This document shows, piece by piece, positions 18,364 to 26,530 of a stretch of 64,000 nucleotides of DNA. The notes under the pieces are model-generated. The model was not told the origin of the DNA, did not search any database, and saw only the letters and a list, made by a program, of their open reading frames with translations. This DNA comes from Paenibacillus sp. FSL R7-0337. Its GTDB lineage: Bacteria; Bacillota; Bacilli; Paenibacillales; Paenibacillaceae. Location: assembly GCF_037969875.1 (NCBI RefSeq), contig NZ_CP150218.1, forward strand, positions 7,564,001-7,628,000. Reading direction: 5' to 3'. The first letter of the stretch is position 1. Each line of letters starts with the position of its first letter. A program made the translations under genes and the position numbers.

Positions 18364-18392
18364 ATGACAAATGTCGCGGCTTGGAGGTAGTT

Positions 18393-18899
18393 ATGGACGA
18401 TCGAAATATCATTCTCGTCGGGATGATGGCTACGGGGAAATCCACAGTAGGCGCCATTCTGGCCGAGGAGCTTGACTATGAACTGATTGATCTGGATGCA
18501 GTGATTACCGGAAGAGAGGGCCGCAGTATTGCGGATATCTTCGCAGATGGCGGAGAGCAGGCATTCCGGAGCATTGAATCAGAAGTACTTCAGGAAATGT
18601 TGCAGGGAGAACGCAGAGTGATCTCAACTGGCGGCGGGGCGGTACTTGCGCCCGGAAATGCCGAAATCATGTTGGAGCATGGATTCGTTGTGGCCCTTAC
18701 AGCCTCTGAGGATACCATTATTGAACGGGTCAGCGGGGATGAGAACCGGCCGCTGCTCGCCGGCAATGCGGCAAACCGGGTCCGTTCCATTCTGGAACAG
18801 CGCAGGGAAGCTTACCGTTTCGCGCATTGCACGGTCGATACAACGGAGCTGAACGTGGCTGAGGTCTCGCAATACATTTTACTGCGTTACCGCGCTTGA
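18393..18899 (+). CDS. aroK: Shikimate kinase
   Basis: Phosphorylates shikimate at the 3-hydroxyl with ATP, the fifth step of the common aromatic pathway. 168 residues. The P-loop GMMATGKST is at about 10-18. Shikimate is bound by the Asp in LIDLDAVI, by the Arg of the EQAFRSIE segment and by the GGGAV loop (STGGGAVL). The lid contains ENRPLLAG. ATG 18393 follows TTGGAGG by 5-6 nt; the in-frame TTG inside that site (18381) is not credible. The EPSP synthase gene, the next step of the pathway, lies 0.5 kb downstream, with an opposite-strand rhodanese between. Confidence 0.94.
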   Translation: MDDRNIILVGMMATGKSTVGAILAEELDYELIDLDAVITGREGRSIADIFADGGEQAFRSIESEVLQEMLQGERRVISTGGGAVLAPGNAEIMLEHGFVVALTASEDTIIERVSGDENRPLLAGNAANRVRSILEQRREAYRFAHCTVDTTELNVAEVSQYILLRYRA

Positions 18900-18937
18900 G
18901 CTTTTATGTGTGTTGGCGACATGCATCAGGATGAAGC

Positions 18938-19246
18938 TTATTCCGCACTGGTATCATCCCACTCGATCATGCCGCCGCTCAGGTTAGAGCCTTGAATGCC
19001 GAATTGCTGCAGATATTCACAGACCCGCTGGCTGCGGTTGCCGGAACGGCAGATGAAGATGATCTCAGTGTCTGCCGGAAGCTTCTCCGTCTGCTGCGGG
19101 ATCTGGCCCATCGGGATATGCTGCGCGCCGGGAATCATGCCAAAGGCAACCTCATCCTCTTCACGGACATCGATCAGTACAAGCTCTTCGCCGGCAGCGA
19201 GCCGCTTACGCAGCTCCTGCGGTGTAATTTGCGGAATTTCATTCAT
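18938..19246 (-). CDS. Rhodanese-like domain protein
   Basis: A single rhodanese domain of 102 residues, predicted to move sulfane sulfur onto an acceptor in the cytoplasm. It shows LVLIDVREEDEVAFGMIPGAQHIPMGQI. The active loop is CRSGNRS, with the persulfide Cys preceded by IIFI, followed by LSGGMIEWD. ATG 19246 is taken because GAGGGT lies just upstream. A longer frame to 19306 has no such site. It is encoded against the flanking aroK and aroA genes, in the gap between them. Confidence 0.9.
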   Translation of the reverse strand: MNEIPQITPQELRKRLAAGEELVLIDVREEDEVAFGMIPGAQHIPMGQIPQQTEKLPADTEIIFICRSGNRSQRVCEYLQQFGIQGSNLSGGMIEWDDTSAE

Positions 19247-19372
19247 GGTAGTACCCTCTTTTCTGCCCGAATGGGAATGGATTCTCTTCACGCAATGATA
19301 ACACAACTGCGGATTACCCTGTCAAACAGGCCCGTACATACAGACTATATATGATGAAGGAGCGCTTATACT

Positions 19373-20665
19373 ATGGACGTTATTGTTAGGCCTACGCCGA
19401 CGCTGCAAGGAGAATTCGGAGCCCTGTCCTCCAAAAATTACACCACGCGCTACCTGCTGGTAGCCGCTCTCTCTGAAGGAGTCAGCACGATCTACCATCC
19501 TGCCCACAGCGAGGACAGCGACGCGATCCGCAGATGTATCGCCGATCTTGGCGCAGTCCTAACCGAAGATGATGAGAAAATCGTAGTGCAGGGGTTCGGA
19601 CGCCATCCCCGTGACGTCAAGGAGCTGAATGTCGGGAATGCCGGCGCTGTGCTCCGCTTCCTGATGGCAGTGGCTGCGCTTAGCCCGGAGGTTACCTTCG
19701 TGAATACGTATCCCGATTCTCTGGGCAAGCGGCCGCATGACGACCTCATTCTGGCACTGGGGCAGCTCGGCGTGGAAGTGAAGCATAATAACGGAAGGCT
19801 GCCGATTACGATCCGCGGCGGCAAGCCGCAGGGCGGACGGATTACCGTCTCCGGCGCTGTCAGCTCACAGTATCTCAGCGCACTCTTATTCCTGACCCCG
19901 CTGCTTGAAGAAGACAGTGAGATCATCGTGCTGGATGATCTGAAATCCAAGGTGGTCATCGGCCAGACACTGGAGGTGCTGGAGCAGGCCGGGATCATCG
20001 TACACGCGGCGGACGATTATATGTCCTTCAAGGTGCCTGGACGCCAGACCTATGCAGCCAAGACCTATACGGTGCAAGGCGATTATCCGGGATCAGCCGC
20101 AGTGCTTGCGGCCGCAGCGGTGACGAAGTCGGATGTGACCATTCACCGGCTGGCTGAGAGAAGCAAGCAGGGGGAGCGGGCTATTGTCGATGTGCTGCGG
20201 ATGATGGAGGTACCGCTCACCCATGAGAACGGAACAGTGCATGTGCAGGGGAACGGCATTCTGAAGGCAGTAGAATTCGACGGTGATGCGGCAACCGATG
20301 CGGTGCTGGCTATGGTGGCCGCGGCGGTTTTTGCCGAAGGGACCTCACGCTTCTATAATGTGGAGAATCTGCGCTACAAGGAATGCGACCGCATCACGGA
20401 CTACCTGGCTGAGCTGACCCGGGCCGGTGCGAAGGTCGAGGAACGCAGGGACGAGATCATTGTGCATGGTACACCGGAAGGCGTGGAAGGCGGCGTAACG
20501 ATTAATGCCCACTATGACCACCGTGTGATTATGGCGCTTACTGTAGTAGGTCTGCGGGCCCGCCAGCCGCTGCTCATCAAGGATGCCCATCATGTGGCGA
20601 AGTCTTATCCGCAGTATTTCGATCATCTGCGCTTGCTGGGTGCGGATGTGGAATGGGTGAAGTGA
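19373..20665 (+). CDS. aroA: EPSP synthase (3-phosphoshikimate 1-carboxyvinyltransferase), divergent form
   Basis: Transfers the enolpyruvyl group of PEP to shikimate 3-phosphate. 430 residues. Expected contacts are visible: Lys in SSKNYTTR and its Arg five later, SSQ in AVSSQYLSAL, the Asp in FDGDAATDAVLAM, NLRYKECDR and YDHRVIMAL, and the Lys in VAKSYPQYFDHL. The PEP/glyphosate loop reads GNAGAVLRF where E. coli has GNAGTAMRP, so positions equivalent to Thr97 and Pro101 are Ala and Phe, and Ser23 is Asn. Paenibacillus-type genomes usually also have an aroA in the trp/tyr operon, so this may be a second, specialised copy. aroK lies upstream. GGAG precedes ATG 19373. Confidence 0.9.
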   Translation: MDVIVRPTPTLQGEFGALSSKNYTTRYLLVAALSEGVSTIYHPAHSEDSDAIRRCIADLGAVLTEDDEKIVVQGFGRHPRDVKELNVGNAGAVLRFLMAVAALSPEVTFVNTYPDSLGKRPHDDLILALGQLGVEVKHNNGRLPITIRGGKPQGGRITVSGAVSSQYLSALLFLTPLLEEDSEIIVLDDLKSKVVIGQTLEVLEQAGIIVHAADDYMSFKVPGRQTYAAKTYTVQGDYPGSAAVLAAAAVTKSDVTIHRLAERSKQGERAIVDVLRMMEVPLTHENGTVHVQGNGILKAVEFDGDAATDAVLAMVAAAVFAEGTSRFYNVENLRYKECDRITDYLAELTRAGAKVEERRDEIIVHGTPEGVEGGVTINAHYDHRVIMALTVVGLRARQPLLIKDAHHVAKSYPQYFDHLRLLGADVEWVK

Positions 20666-20762
20666 GTCGGATTTAGCTCCTGAGGAAGGCTGTGGAGATT
20701 TGGAACTTTTTCCGATGCAGAGTATGATGTAGGTATATCTAACCGGAAGGGGAAATACACAC

Positions 20763-21197
20763 ATGAGCTTTGAGAACCCAAGCAGGGAAGAGATCGGCGA
20801 GATTCTGGCTGCGGCAGGAAATATCGCTGTTGTTGGCCTATCCGACAAAACAGACCGCACCTCATATATGGTTGCAGGGGCTATGCAGAGCCGGGGCTAC
20901 CGGATCATTCCGGTTAATCCGTCAGTGGACGGGGAGATCCTGGGCGAGAAATGCTACCATACGCTGGCGGAGATTCCGGAGCCGGTGGATATTGTGAATG
21001 TGTTCCGCCGCAGTGAATACTGCGCGGCTGTTGCGCAGGAGGCTGCTGATATCGGCGCACGTGTGCTCTGGCTGCAGCAAGGGATTGTCAGCCAGGAGGC
21101 GGCGGATATTGCCGCTGCGAATCATATGATTGCGATCATGGACCGCTGCATCAAGGTGGAGGAAGCGATCACGATGAAGGGCCGGAGCCGGGGATAA
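20763..21197 (+). CDS. CoA-binding protein (YccU/YneT family)
   Basis: A 144-residue Rossmann-like CoA_binding_2 domain: IAVVGLSDKTDRTSYMVAGAMQSRGYRIIPVNPS, then ILGEKCYHTLAEIPEPVDIVNVFRRSE and VLWLQQGIVSQEAADIA, ending in the family's C-terminal MDRCIKVEEA. Members bind CoA or another nucleotide; no reaction is established. AACCGGAAGGGGA precedes ATG by the usual distance. It stands about 100 nt after aroA without an obvious terminator, so it may be read from the same message. Confidence 0.9.
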   Translation: MSFENPSREEIGEILAAAGNIAVVGLSDKTDRTSYMVAGAMQSRGYRIIPVNPSVDGEILGEKCYHTLAEIPEPVDIVNVFRRSEYCAAVAQEAADIGARVLWLQQGIVSQEAADIAAANHMIAIMDRCIKVEEAITMKGRSRG

Positions 21198-21344
21198 GAC
21201 GATTCGTGTGCATGATCAGGTGCACAGATGCCGGATATACTTGTAGGTCAGAGTTATCCAGATTAAATTTTGCGGAAACGTACCCCAGACCTGGTTGCTG
21301 CATTCTCGATTAGTTTTCACTAACAATTATTGAAATGATTTACA

Positions 21345-21398
21345 CAGACGAAGAACGTCCTTTACTCCATTAACAAGGGGAGAAGGGCGTTTTTTTGC
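21345..21398 (+). terminator. Terminator
   Basis: GAACGTCCTTTACTCC and GGGGAGAAGGGCGTTT form a stem with the loop ATTAACAA, then seven T. Confidence 0.8.
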
Positions 21399-21423
21399 AT
21401 TTTCCGGGAGGGGGAAGGTAGAT

Positions 21424-22095
21424 ATGGAATTTGAAATGGCACACAGCAGCTTTATGGAGGCACATACGAATGAAAGAACGGGTGAACGGAGGGGGAGGCT
21501 GCTGCGCGGACATAACTATGCGGAGAAGCTGTTTCTGCAGAATGTATGGTGGCCGCTATTCGAGTCACTGGAGCATCTGCACCCTGAATATGAGGTGTAC
21601 GACTGGAACCGGAAGTCGCAGTTTCTGGATTTTGCTTTTCTGCCGCAGAACGGAACCCGCTTTGGCATCGAATGTGACGGTTATCAGAGCCATATCAAGG
21701 ATATGGACCGGGAAAAATTCAACTATGCGCTGAACCGGGACACCTTCCTTACCGGGATGGGCTGGAAGATGCTGCACTTCTCGTTCGACGATATTCAGCA
21801 GCGTCCCGAAGTGTGCCGGATGCTGCTGCAGCTGGCGCTGGCACCGTTTTTGGCGCGGAGTAGAGTGGCCGGAGCACAACTGTTGTCTGGAGAAAAAGAC
21901 GTATTACGTTTAGCCTGGCAGATTGGAAGACCCCTTCGTCCTAAGGATGTTACAGACTATTTTCAGATCAACTATAGAACGGCGCGCAAGCTGCTCAGCG
22001 CTCTGAGCGAGAAAGGACTGCTCCAGCCTGTCGCTGGCGGAAGAGGGATAAGATCCTATGAACTGAGGCCAATGCATCAGGATCAGAGTTGGTGA
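21424..22095 (+). CDS. DUF559-like endonuclease fused to a winged helix
   Basis: A 223-residue protein in two parts. Residues about 28-140 resemble the Vsr/DUF559 branch of the PD-(D/E)XK fold: GHNYAEKLFLQNVWWPLFE with a conserved Glu, then FLDFAFLPQNGTRFGIECDGYQSH (acidic Asp and E-C-D), and a basic helix ALNRDTFLTGMGWKMLHFSFDDI. Residues about 155-215 look like a winged helix (RLAWQIGRPLRPKDVTDYFQINYRTARKLLSALSEKGLLQPV). A DNA-binding or DNA-processing protein is inferred; target and partner are unknown. No restriction, Vsr methylase or toxin partner is adjacent. A GGGAGGGGG site precedes ATG and a terminator separates it from the gene before. Confidence 0.7.
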   Translation: MEFEMAHSSFMEAHTNERTGERRGRLLRGHNYAEKLFLQNVWWPLFESLEHLHPEYEVYDWNRKSQFLDFAFLPQNGTRFGIECDGYQSHIKDMDREKFNYALNRDTFLTGMGWKMLHFSFDDIQQRPEVCRMLLQLALAPFLARSRVAGAQLLSGEKDVLRLAWQIGRPLRPKDVTDYFQINYRTARKLLSALSEKGLLQPVAGGRGIRSYELRPMHQDQSW

Positions 22096-22153
22096 GAAGA
22101 CGGAACTTCATTGGTTAAAAGGCTTTGAATAGTCGCAGCCGCACCAGTGTGAA

Positions 22154-22333
22154 TGTATTTTGTACATTAGAATTTAGTCAAAACCCGCGATTTCGAGCTT
22201 CTGTTGCATTTTATACAGTAGAATTTTTATTTATGGTTGGTTATGATGTAATTCTGAGAATTCTAATGTACGAAATACAATAGATCGTGGATATGAGCGG
22301 AATTTCGGCCAATCTGTTGTACAAAATACAATC
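22154..22333. repeat. Cluster of four TGTATTTTGTACA-type repeats
   Basis: Two copies in direct orientation (22154-22176 with core TGTATTTTGTACATTAGAA, and 22204-22229) are followed by two in inverted orientation (22258-22283, TTCTAATGTACGAAATACA, and 22316-22333). The first and third form a 21-bp inverted pair with one mismatch. Each core is itself a TGTA-n5-TACA palindrome. They lie in a 480-nt gene-free region ahead of the PTS operon. Confidence 0.75.
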
Positions 22334-22376
22334 ACCGCTCTATTGGTAGGCTGTCTATGCTCATGCTACACTTTAG

Positions 22377-22464
22377 CGGGTGCGAAGGGTGCGAAGGGTG
22401 CGAAGGGTGCGAAGGGTGCGAAGGGTGCGAAGGGTGCGAAGGGTGCGAAGGGTGCGAAGGGTGC
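22377..22464. repeat. Nine-base tandem repeat (GCGAAGGGT)n
   Basis: About nine perfect head-to-tail copies of a 9-bp unit. In one frame they encode Ala-Lys-Gly repeats within a 70-codon open frame starting at TTG 22343. That frame lacks a ribosome binding site, so I do not call it a gene. It sits between the palindrome cluster and the PTS promoter. Confidence 0.9.
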
Positions 22465-22517
22465 TGACGGTGCCGTCTTCGTAGCGCGCTTCACCTCCGG
22501 TTCATCCCCAGATTCTT

Positions 22518-22547
22518 TTGACAAAAACTGCTGTAACGCTTACCATT
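22518..22547 (+). promoter_or_regulatory. Probable promoter of the PTS operon with a cre-like core
   Basis: TTGACA at 22518-22523 is followed after 17 nt by TACCAT. The spacer and -10 overlap the sequence TGTAACGCTTACC, whose complement contains the symmetric core GTAAGCGTTAC reminiscent of CcpA cre sites. The match to the cre consensus is partial, so CcpA control is only suggested. Confidence 0.45.
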
Positions 22548-22575
22548 CAATATAGAAAGAAAGGAGAGGGTCGCC

Positions 22576-24462
22576 TTGAATTGGCTCGGATCTTTGCAGC
22601 AGTTGGGCAGAGCCATTATGCTTCCTACCATGGTGCTTCCGGCGGCAGCTATCCTGCTGAGTCTGGGCAGCTTACCGTGGTCTGCATGGGGACTTTCTTC
22701 GGTATCCGAAGTGACGACGTACGCGGGGCAAGGAATATTCTATTTCATGCCTTATTTGTTTGCTGTCGGTGTTGCGTGGGGGTTGTCCAATCAGGCCGGA
22801 CCGGCCGGACTGGCCGCACTCGCAGGGATGTTCACTTATGACCGGATTGTGTCCAACATGGGAGACGGGGCTGTACAGCCTGCAACATTAATTGGGATTA
22901 TCCTTGGGATTGTAGCCGGTGTAGCGCATAACCGGTTTAAGAATATCAAGCTGCCGGAGGCGATCCAGTTTTTTGGAGGGTCGCGTTTTGTTTTGCTGTT
23001 CATGGGCTTATTCTCGGCGTTATTCGCCTGGGTCATGCTCGGAGTGTCACCGCTCTTGCAGGAGCTACTCAATGAGCTGTTCAGAGTAGTGCAGGTGACC
23101 GGCGGGTATGGAGTGTTTGTCTACGGGGTGCTATACAGGGTGCTGACGGCCTTTGGCCTGCACCATATTCTGAATAATGTGTTCTGGTTCCAATTGGGCT
23201 CCTTTACGACGCCTGACGGCAGTGCGGTCGTACAGGGGGATTTGCCGCGCTTTTTTGCCGGCGACCCTACAGCAGGTGTGTTCATGGCCGGGCTGTTCCC
23301 GATTATGATGTTCGCTCTGCCGGCAATTGCCTTTGCGATCATTCAGGAAGCACGCGAGGACCTCAAGCCCAAGATCAAGAAGACTTTTTTGCGTGCAGCT
23401 TTGGTGTGCTTTCTGACCGGCGTGTCGGAGCAGATTGAATTTGCCTTCCTGTTCGCGTCGCCGTATTTGTTTGCGCTGCATGTGGTCATGTCCGGGCTTG
23501 CGATGGTGCTGACCTACTCGCTCGGGATTCATCACGGTTTCTCCTATTCGGCGGGGACCATCGACTTCTTCCTCAACATGCATCTGTCCCAGCGGGCTTG
23601 GCTGCTGATTCCGATCGGGATCGGCTATGGCATTGTCTATTATAACGTGTTCCGCTGGGCGATCCGCCGGTTCCAGATACCTACGCCGGGCCGCGAGGAA
23701 GGCTCTGAACTGGGCGACTGGGCGGGCAATATCCCGTATCAGGCTCCGCTGATTCTGGAGGCGCTGGGCGGCAAGGAGAATATTGTGCAGGTTCAGGCCT
23801 GCATCACCCGGCTGAGATTAACGGTGCATAATGACCGCTTCATAGATACAGGGGCGCTTAAGGGGCTGGGTTCCGCAGGTATTATTAAGCTGGGCGGGGG
23901 CAATGTGCAGGTCGTCTTCGGGACGTATTCGGAGCTGATCCGTGAGGAGATTGACAAGCTGATGCTGCGCGATCTGCCGCAGGTGCTGTTCAGTGCGCCG
24001 ATCCAGGGGCGTATGATGCCGATTGAAGAGGTGCCGGATCATATTTTTGCCGCGAAGCTGGTGGGGGATGGAGTGGCCTTTGTCCCGGAAAAGGGAGAGC
24101 TGGTCTCGCCCGTATTCGGCAAGGTGATGCACGTATACCCTACAATGCACGCAGTGGGCATAGCTACGCCCGAAGGGCTCGAGGTGCTCATGCATATCGG
24201 GATTGATACTTCGCAGCTTAAGGGGCCGTTTGAGGCGCTTGTACAGGAAGGTGACAGCGTGGAGCCGGGGCAGCTGCTGGTCAAGTTTGATCTGGCCTAC
24301 TTGAAGGAGCATGCCGCTTCACTGGCGACACCGATGGTGATTACCAACCCGGACCGGGTCAAATCCTGGAGCTATGCGCCATTCAAAAACGTGAAAAAGG
24401 GGCAGTCTTCCGTCATGTCCGTGGTACTACATGAAAGCAATGTTGGAGGGATCGAAGCATGA
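22576..24462 (+). CDS. PTS transporter EIICBA (glucose/N-acetylglucosamine family)
   Basis: A 628-residue phosphotransferase permease that imports and phosphorylates a hexose or amino sugar. Domain order: EIIC (residues 1-370, about ten membrane segments, with GLHHILNNVFWFQLG and LTGVSEQIEFAFLF), then EIIB with Cys409 in VQACITRLRL, then EIIA with His540 in VLMHIGIDT. Both phosphorylation sites are intact. Sequence resembles the PtsG/NagE branch; glucose versus GlcNAc cannot be decided. The start is TTG 22576 after AAAGGAGAGG. The stop overlaps the ATG of the enzyme I gene by 4 nt (ATGA), so the two are translationally coupled. No HPr gene lies in the operon. Confidence 0.92.
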   Translation: MNWLGSLQQLGRAIMLPTMVLPAAAILLSLGSLPWSAWGLSSVSEVTTYAGQGIFYFMPYLFAVGVAWGLSNQAGPAGLAALAGMFTYDRIVSNMGDGAVQPATLIGIILGIVAGVAHNRFKNIKLPEAIQFFGGSRFVLLFMGLFSALFAWVMLGVSPLLQELLNELFRVVQVTGGYGVFVYGVLYRVLTAFGLHHILNNVFWFQLGSFTTPDGSAVVQGDLPRFFAGDPTAGVFMAGLFPIMMFALPAIAFAIIQEAREDLKPKIKKTFLRAALVCFLTGVSEQIEFAFLFASPYLFALHVVMSGLAMVLTYSLGIHHGFSYSAGTIDFFLNMHLSQRAWLLIPIGIGYGIVYYNVFRWAIRRFQIPTPGREEGSELGDWAGNIPYQAPLILEALGGKENIVQVQACITRLRLTVHNDRFIDTGALKGLGSAGIIKLGGGNVQVVFGTYSELIREEIDKLMLRDLPQVLFSAPIQGRMMPIEEVPDHIFAAKLVGDGVAFVPEKGELVSPVFGKVMHVYPTMHAVGIATPEGLEVLMHIGIDTSQLKGPFEALVQEGDSVEPGQLLVKFDLAYLKEHAASLATPMVITNPDRVKSWSYAPFKNVKKGQSSVMSVVLHESNVGGIEA

Positions 24463-26225
24463 TACAAGGCATAGGCGCCGCAGCAGGTGTTGCCATCGGG
24501 AAGGCCTTTGTCTTGCCGAACTGGGAATGGAGTCTGCCGGACACCCAGGTCAATCCGGTGGATCTGGCGAAGGAGTTCGAACGGTTGTACGAAGGCATTC
24601 GAACCTCCAAGGACGAAATCGAGTTTATCAAAAAAGAATTCCGCGAGGTCGTCGGACCAGAGGAATCGAGTATTTTCGATGCCCATCTGGCAATTCTGGA
24701 TGATCCGGTGTTCATGAGCGAAATCCGCGGCATTATCGAACGCCAATACAAGGCGGCCGAGGTGGCGGTCAAGGAAGCGATCGACCACTTCGTGGCGATG
24801 TTCGATTTGCTCGACGATGAATATATGAAGGAGCGGGCTGTGGACATTAAGGATGTCGGTAACCGCCTGCTGAAGCATCTCCTGGGTGCGCCTGAGGTCA
24901 CTCTGCCGTCGGATACCCAGCCGTACATCCTGGTAGCGAAGGAGTTGTCCCCCTCACAGCTGGCGCATTTGAATCCGGCGTATGTGCTGGGCATCGTGAC
25001 GATGATGGGCGGCAAAACCTCGCATTCCTCCATCATGGCCCGTGCGCTCGGCATTCCGCTGGTGGCGGGCCTGGAGAACAAGATCCTGACTCCTATCCAG
25101 ACAGGGGACATGCTGGTGCTCGATGGGGAGACCGGAGCGGTCATGATTCATCCGGATGAATCCACACTTCTTGACTTCAACACCAGACGCGCGAAGCAGC
25201 AGCGGAAGCGGGAACAATTGGAGCTGCTTGCAACCGTTGAAGCGGTGACGAAGGACGGTGTGTCTCTGCGGCTGGCCGGCAATATCAGTTCCGTGAAGGA
25301 GCTGAATATGGCGCTGAAATACGGGGCCGAGGGAGTGGGGCTGTTCCGCACAGAGTTTCTGTACATGGACCGCAGTTCTTTTCCGACAGAGGAGGAGCAG
25401 TTCGAAGTCTACAAGCTGGTCGCGGAAAAAGTCGGCAAGGAGTCCGTGGTCATCCGCACGCTTGATATCGGGGGAGACAAGCATCTGGATTACTTCCAGC
25501 TGCCGGAGGAGCAGAACCCGTTCCTTGGCTACCGGGCCATCCGGATCAGCTTGGACCGCAAGGACATGTTCAAAACCCAGATTACAGCCATTCTGCGGGC
25601 CAGTCATTACGGCAATGTCCGGATGATGTTCCCGATGATCTCTTCTGTCGAAGAGGTGCAGGCGGCCAAAGCGGTGCTGAACGAGGTGAAAAGTGAGCTG
25701 GACAGCCGGGGAGTACCGTATAACCGCGAGATGAAGGTAGGTATAATGATCGAGGTTCCGGCCGCAGTGATGATTGCCGACCTGCTGGCAGAGGAAGTGG
25801 ACTTCTTCAGTATCGGCACGAATGATTTGGTGCAGTATGTACTGGCTGTGGACCGGATGAATGAGCAGATTGCCCATATGTATCATCCGTACCATCCGGG
25901 AGTGCTGCGCATGATCCGCATGACGGTGGATGCGGCACGCAGCGTAGGCATCGATGTCAGTGTATGCGGCGAGATGGCCGCAGACGAGCGCTCACTGCCG
26001 CTCTGGCTGGAGCTGGGGATCGGTGTGCTGAGCATGTCGCCGCAAGCCTTGCTGAAGGTGAAGCACCGTACGCTGAACACCCTGGCTTCTGAGGCCAGAG
26101 AGATTGCGAAGGTCTGCTTCCGCAACCGCACCAGCTCGGAGACAGAGGAGCAGCTTACAGCTTTTGTAGGACGGAGCGGATTCCCGCTGGGCGCTGGCGG
26201 AGATTCCAAAGAGAAGACGTCATAG
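24459..26225 (+). CDS. ptsI: PTS enzyme I (phosphoenolpyruvate-protein phosphotransferase)
   Basis: Takes phosphate from PEP and passes it to HPr at the head of the PTS chain. 588 residues. The phosphorylated His189 lies in GGKTSHSSIMAR. The PEP-binding barrel shows GVGLFRTEFLYM, IRTLDIGGDKHLDYF, NPFLGYRAIRI, MIEVPAA, IGTNDLVQY and the Cys-containing VSVCGEMA. It extends beyond the usual about 572 residues by a short tail (GRSGFPLGAGGDSKEKTS). ATG overlaps the preceding EIICBA stop. In Bacillus ptsI follows ptsH; here it follows a permease gene, so HPr must come from elsewhere. It ends before a terminator and a type B repeat. Confidence 0.95.
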   Translation: MIQGIGAAAGVAIGKAFVLPNWEWSLPDTQVNPVDLAKEFERLYEGIRTSKDEIEFIKKEFREVVGPEESSIFDAHLAILDDPVFMSEIRGIIERQYKAAEVAVKEAIDHFVAMFDLLDDEYMKERAVDIKDVGNRLLKHLLGAPEVTLPSDTQPYILVAKELSPSQLAHLNPAYVLGIVTMMGGKTSHSSIMARALGIPLVAGLENKILTPIQTGDMLVLDGETGAVMIHPDESTLLDFNTRRAKQQRKREQLELLATVEAVTKDGVSLRLAGNISSVKELNMALKYGAEGVGLFRTEFLYMDRSSFPTEEEQFEVYKLVAEKVGKESVVIRTLDIGGDKHLDYFQLPEEQNPFLGYRAIRISLDRKDMFKTQITAILRASHYGNVRMMFPMISSVEEVQAAKAVLNEVKSELDSRGVPYNREMKVGIMIEVPAAVMIADLLAEEVDFFSIGTNDLVQYVLAVDRMNEQIAHMYHPYHPGVLRMIRMTVDAARSVGIDVSVCGEMAADERSLPLWLELGIGVLSMSPQALLKVKHRTLNTLASEAREIAKVCFRNRTSSETEEQLTAFVGRSGFPLGAGGDSKEKTS

Positions 26226-26285
26226 CCTTCTAGCGGCCGAATATTATTGGCGTACAAGGACAAGTTGAACAAGAATATTGATATT

Positions 26286-26331
26286 AAGTCCGGGGTGAGG
26301 GTCAAGGGGGCCATACACACCGGGCTTTTTT
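26286..26331 (+). terminator. Terminator of the PTS operon
   Basis: GTCCGGGG and CACCGGGC arms (with a G-T pair) followed by TTTTTT. The stem is weaker than others here. Confidence 0.55.
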
Positions 26332-26420
26332 CAATGATAAGAATGTATATGTTTTGGGGTTCCCGCAAAGTATCTGAGTCATCATCGAAGCTTAATCCCC
26401 ACTTTGTGGGGTTATTTTGC
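26332..26420. repeat. Intergenic repeat, type B (intact)
   Basis: Starts AATGATAAGAATGTATATG, continues GGGGTTCCCGCAAAGTATC, and ends with the hairpin TCCCCACTTTGTGGGG plus TTATTTTG. The start is shared with type A, the rest is different. Related copies: 40889-40972, and the two outer parts of 37533-37719. The gap to the next gene (26421-26530) otherwise holds only the sigma gene promoter region. Confidence 0.75.
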
Positions 26421-26530
26421 TTTGAAATTACAGGAGAACAAGCCCGCTGTCAAAAAAGCAAAACCGTTTGGACTACTCGGCAGTCAGTATATACAGAAGT
26501 CAAAAAAAAGAAAGGGGAGACTAAGCCTGG

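Noticed and set aside
22377-22464. Possible CRISPR array
   Set aside because: The unit is 9 bp with no spacers and there are no cas genes in the window.
22343-22555. 70-codon open frame with collagen-like Ala-Lys-Gly repeats
   Set aside because: TTG start without any ribosome binding site, the frame exists because the 9-bp repeat has no stops, and the flanking residues resemble nothing known. Kept as a repeat only.
23131-23583. Antisense frames across the PTS, ptsI, gnd and acsA genes
   Set aside because: They mirror GC-rich codons of well-identified genes and show no family features or ribosome binding sites.
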